A stretch of 5,661 nucleotides of DNA from Actinomycetota bacterium. GTDB taxonomy: Bacteria > Actinomycetota > Humimicrobiia > Humimicrobiales > Humimicrobiaceae. A model generated the notes under the pieces. It was not told the DNA's origin. It searched no databases and saw only the letters and a program-made list of their open reading frames with translations. The translations under genes were made by a program, and so were the position numbers. Within the stretch, counting starts at the first letter, position 1. Each line of letters starts with the position of its first letter. The stretch covers positions 1-5,661 of the forward strand of contig JAMCVO010000702.1 in assembly GCA_023475715.1 (NCBI GenBank). The letters are read 5' to 3'. This document shows positions 4,635 to 5,661 of this stretch, one piece after another.

Positions 4635-5165
4635 ATGCAAGAAGATGATAAATGTCCTAAGTGTGGTTCCTCCCTGGGTGATGTAACTGAAACAAAAACA
4701 GGCAAAAGGCTGCAAAGGTGTAGCAAAGGATCCTGGAATCCTGCTACAAAACAAAATGAAGGCTGTGACTATGTTAAATGGTTGGCAATAGAACCCAAAG
4801 AACTTGATGAAAAATGCCCAAAATGTGGGGCCAGCCTTATTCTTCAGGTAACCAGATTTGGCAAAAAGATGAAGAAATGCTCTGCAGGGGGCTGGGATAA
4901 AGAAGCTAAAAAAGCAACGGGTTGTGACTATGTGGAGTGGATCAATGGGACAACTGAAAACCTAGATGAAAAATGCCCAGAGTGCGGGGAAGCACTGGTT
5001 TTATTCACCACTAGTTCAGGAAAAAGGATGAAAAAATGCTCAACAGCAGGTTGGGACAAGGCTGCCAAAAAAGCCACAGGTTGCACCTATATTCAATGGT
5101 TAAAACCCGGTGAATATGCAGGAGTCAGCAATGCAGGTGAAGAATTTTTACCACCAGAAGAATAA
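4635..5165 (+). CDS. Protein of three tandem topoisomerase-type C4 zinc ribbons
   Basis: A 176-residue protein made almost wholly of three zinc-ribbon repeats. The Cys sets are C7/C10/C29/C44, C61/C64/C82/C97 and C114/C117/C135/C150, with spacing C-x2-C-x17/18-C-x14-C. Each repeat reads CPxCG...GKxxxxCSxxxWxxxxxxxxGCxYxxW. This resembles the C4 zinc finger at the C-terminus of bacterial topoisomerase I (zf-C4_Topoisom, PF01396), but with a longer third interval that includes a conserved Trp. Such ribbons bind single-stranded DNA in topoisomerase; here there is no topoisomerase domain, so it may be a small nucleic-acid-binding accessory protein (inference). The acidic tail GEEFLPPEE follows the last ribbon. 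ATG 4635 is chosen because it directly precedes the first ribbon. An in-frame extension to 4521 would run back through the divergent promoter region and into the opposing gene and would add hydrophobic, non-family residues. It is convergent with the next gene, 4 bp between stops. Confidence 0.82.
   Translation: MQEDDKCPKCGSSLGDVTETKTGKRLQRCSKGSWNPATKQNEGCDYVKWLAIEPKELDEKCPKCGASLILQVTRFGKKMKKCSAGGWDKEAKKATGCDYVEWINGTTENLDEKCPECGEALVLFTTSSGKRMKKCSTAGWDKAAKKATGCTYIQWLKPGEYAGVSNAGEEFLPPEE
4653..5099 (+). repeat. Three in-frame zinc-ribbon coding repeats
   Basis: Ribbon-coding units span about 4653-4781, 4815-4940 and 4974-5099, from the first Cys to the final Trp. Units 2 and 3 are offset by exactly 159 bp (53 codons) and remain similar in DNA, for example GATGAAAAATGCCCA at 4807 and 4966. 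Unit 1 is more diverged and one residue longer between its second and third Cys. This suggests an older duplication followed by a more recent one giving units 2 and 3. Confidence 0.75.
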
Positions 5166-5169
5166 TTTA

Positions 5170-5661
5170 TTAACAACCTATAAATCTGATAGGTTCATGT
5201 AATAATAGGCGTATTTTTCTCCATTTTTCTATATTCATTACTCCTATATTTTCTAAAATTCTTCCTACAGGACCAGTGGTTGGATCTAACCAATATGCAA
5301 AACCATCTTTTGAAGCAAAATTACGTGGCTCGTGATCATATTCATCTACTAAGGTCATCAGATTATCTTCAATCAACAATTCTCTGATATTAGTTACACT
5401 ACCATCGTCCTGAATTACCTCCTGTTTCATAATATAGCCAGGGAAAAAACATTCAGGAAAGCTGAATTTTTCGCGCCGGATTGTTGTGTGGGGTATTTTA
5501 ACTCTTGTTCCTGCCACTAAAGCTTCAGCCAACATCAACTCAAGTTGGAGTCTGGGAACCGGTTCATATGGCCAGAAAGACATTCTATTGAAAAGCCTTG
5601 GGATTTTTACAAGATCAGAGGCTAAAGATTTATTTCTTCTGGGGTTTAACACAATATGTTC
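5170..5661 (-). CDS. Unrecognised protein, possibly 5'-truncated by the window edge
   Basis: The minus-strand frame ends with TAA at 5172-5170 and stays open to the right edge (163 codons). A GTG at 5652 could start a 160-residue protein, but the frame reads Glu-His-Ile upstream of it and no ribosome-binding site is visible, so the true start may lie outside. The protein looks soluble, with no membrane segment or signal peptide. It has an aromatic/Pro segment MSFWPYEPVPRLQLELMLAE, then a Phe/Pro-rich FSFPECFFPGYIM, an acidic middle (EVIQDDGSV, LIEDNLMTLVDEYDHEP) and the tail DPTTGPVGRILENIGVMNIE followed by KWRKIRLLLHEPIRFIGC. I recognise no family and assign no function. The coding character (steady amino-acid mix, tight 4-bp convergent spacing with the zinc-ribbon gene) supports a real gene. 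Confidence 0.6.
   Translation of the reverse strand, partial: EHIVLNPRRNKSLASDLVKIPRLFNRMSFWPYEPVPRLQLELMLAEALVAGTRVKIPHTTIRREKFSFPECFFPGYIMKQEVIQDDGSVTNIRELLIEDNLMTLVDEYDHEPRNFASKDGFAYWLDPTTGPVGRILENIGVMNIEKWRKIRLLLHEPIRFIGC

Noticed and set aside
1..5661. Alternative genetic code (UGA as Gly or Trp)
   Set aside because: All gene ends fit standard stops, fic ends at TGA exactly where the domain ends, and no gene needs TGA read-through.

Overview
This 5.66-kb window is AT-rich bacterial DNA. It holds eight protein-coding genes, two of them cut by the window edges, and no rRNA, tRNA, CRISPR array, transposase or integrase that I can see. Genes are packed tightly: intergenic gaps are 1 to 104 bp and there is no intrinsic-terminator hairpin between convergent genes. 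The gene repertoire suggests a Candidate Phyla Radiation (Patescibacteria) genome, perhaps Microgenomates-like: a short phosphoglycerate mutase, a stand-alone multi-zinc-ribbon protein, a DUF2127-like membrane protein, a small Nudix protein, and a coiled-coil protein of a type I associate with that group. This placement is inference from gene content. Standard bacterial stop codons are used; TGA ends the Fic gene, so there is no sign of UGA recoding.

Layout. (1) 1-1380, + strand: the C-terminal end of an SGNH-type esterase, then after 1 bp an acyltransferase-3 membrane protein. Together they look like the end of a surface-polysaccharide O-acylation cluster. (2) 1388-1999, +: a compact 2,3-BPG-dependent phosphoglycerate mutase (gpmA). 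(3) 1996-2457, -: a small coiled-coil protein of unknown function whose stop codon overlaps that of gpmA. (4) 2495-3647: a Fic-family (AMPylase-like) gene with a C-terminal winged-helix domain, bracketed by a perfect 27-bp direct repeat. The upstream copy lies in the promoter region and contains tandem 11-bp motifs. (5) 3651-4572, -: a two-gene unit of a four-helix DUF2127-like membrane protein followed by a Nudix protein with a damaged Nudix box. (6) 4635-5165, +: a protein built of three tandem topoisomerase-type C4 zinc ribbons. (7) 5170-5661, -: an unrecognised protein running off the right edge.

Two sequence-level observations stand out. First, a perfect 25-bp inverted repeat links the Nudix box of the Nudix gene with a loop-coding segment of the neighbouring membrane-protein gene. 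The Nudix arm sits exactly where the conserved Arg-Glu of the box should be and replaces them with Gly-Gly without changing the length. This looks like a template-switch or conversion event that overwrote a catalytic motif. Second, the Fic gene sits between identical 27-bp repeats. Deleting from one repeat to the other would remove the gene cleanly and place the flanking minus-strand genes in a row, so it looks like an inserted cassette. In addition, several genes have a TATAAT-like box 6-8 nt before the start codon and no Shine-Dalgarno sequence, consistent with leaderless transcripts. The acyltransferase, internal to an operon, instead has a clear AAGGA ribosome-binding site.
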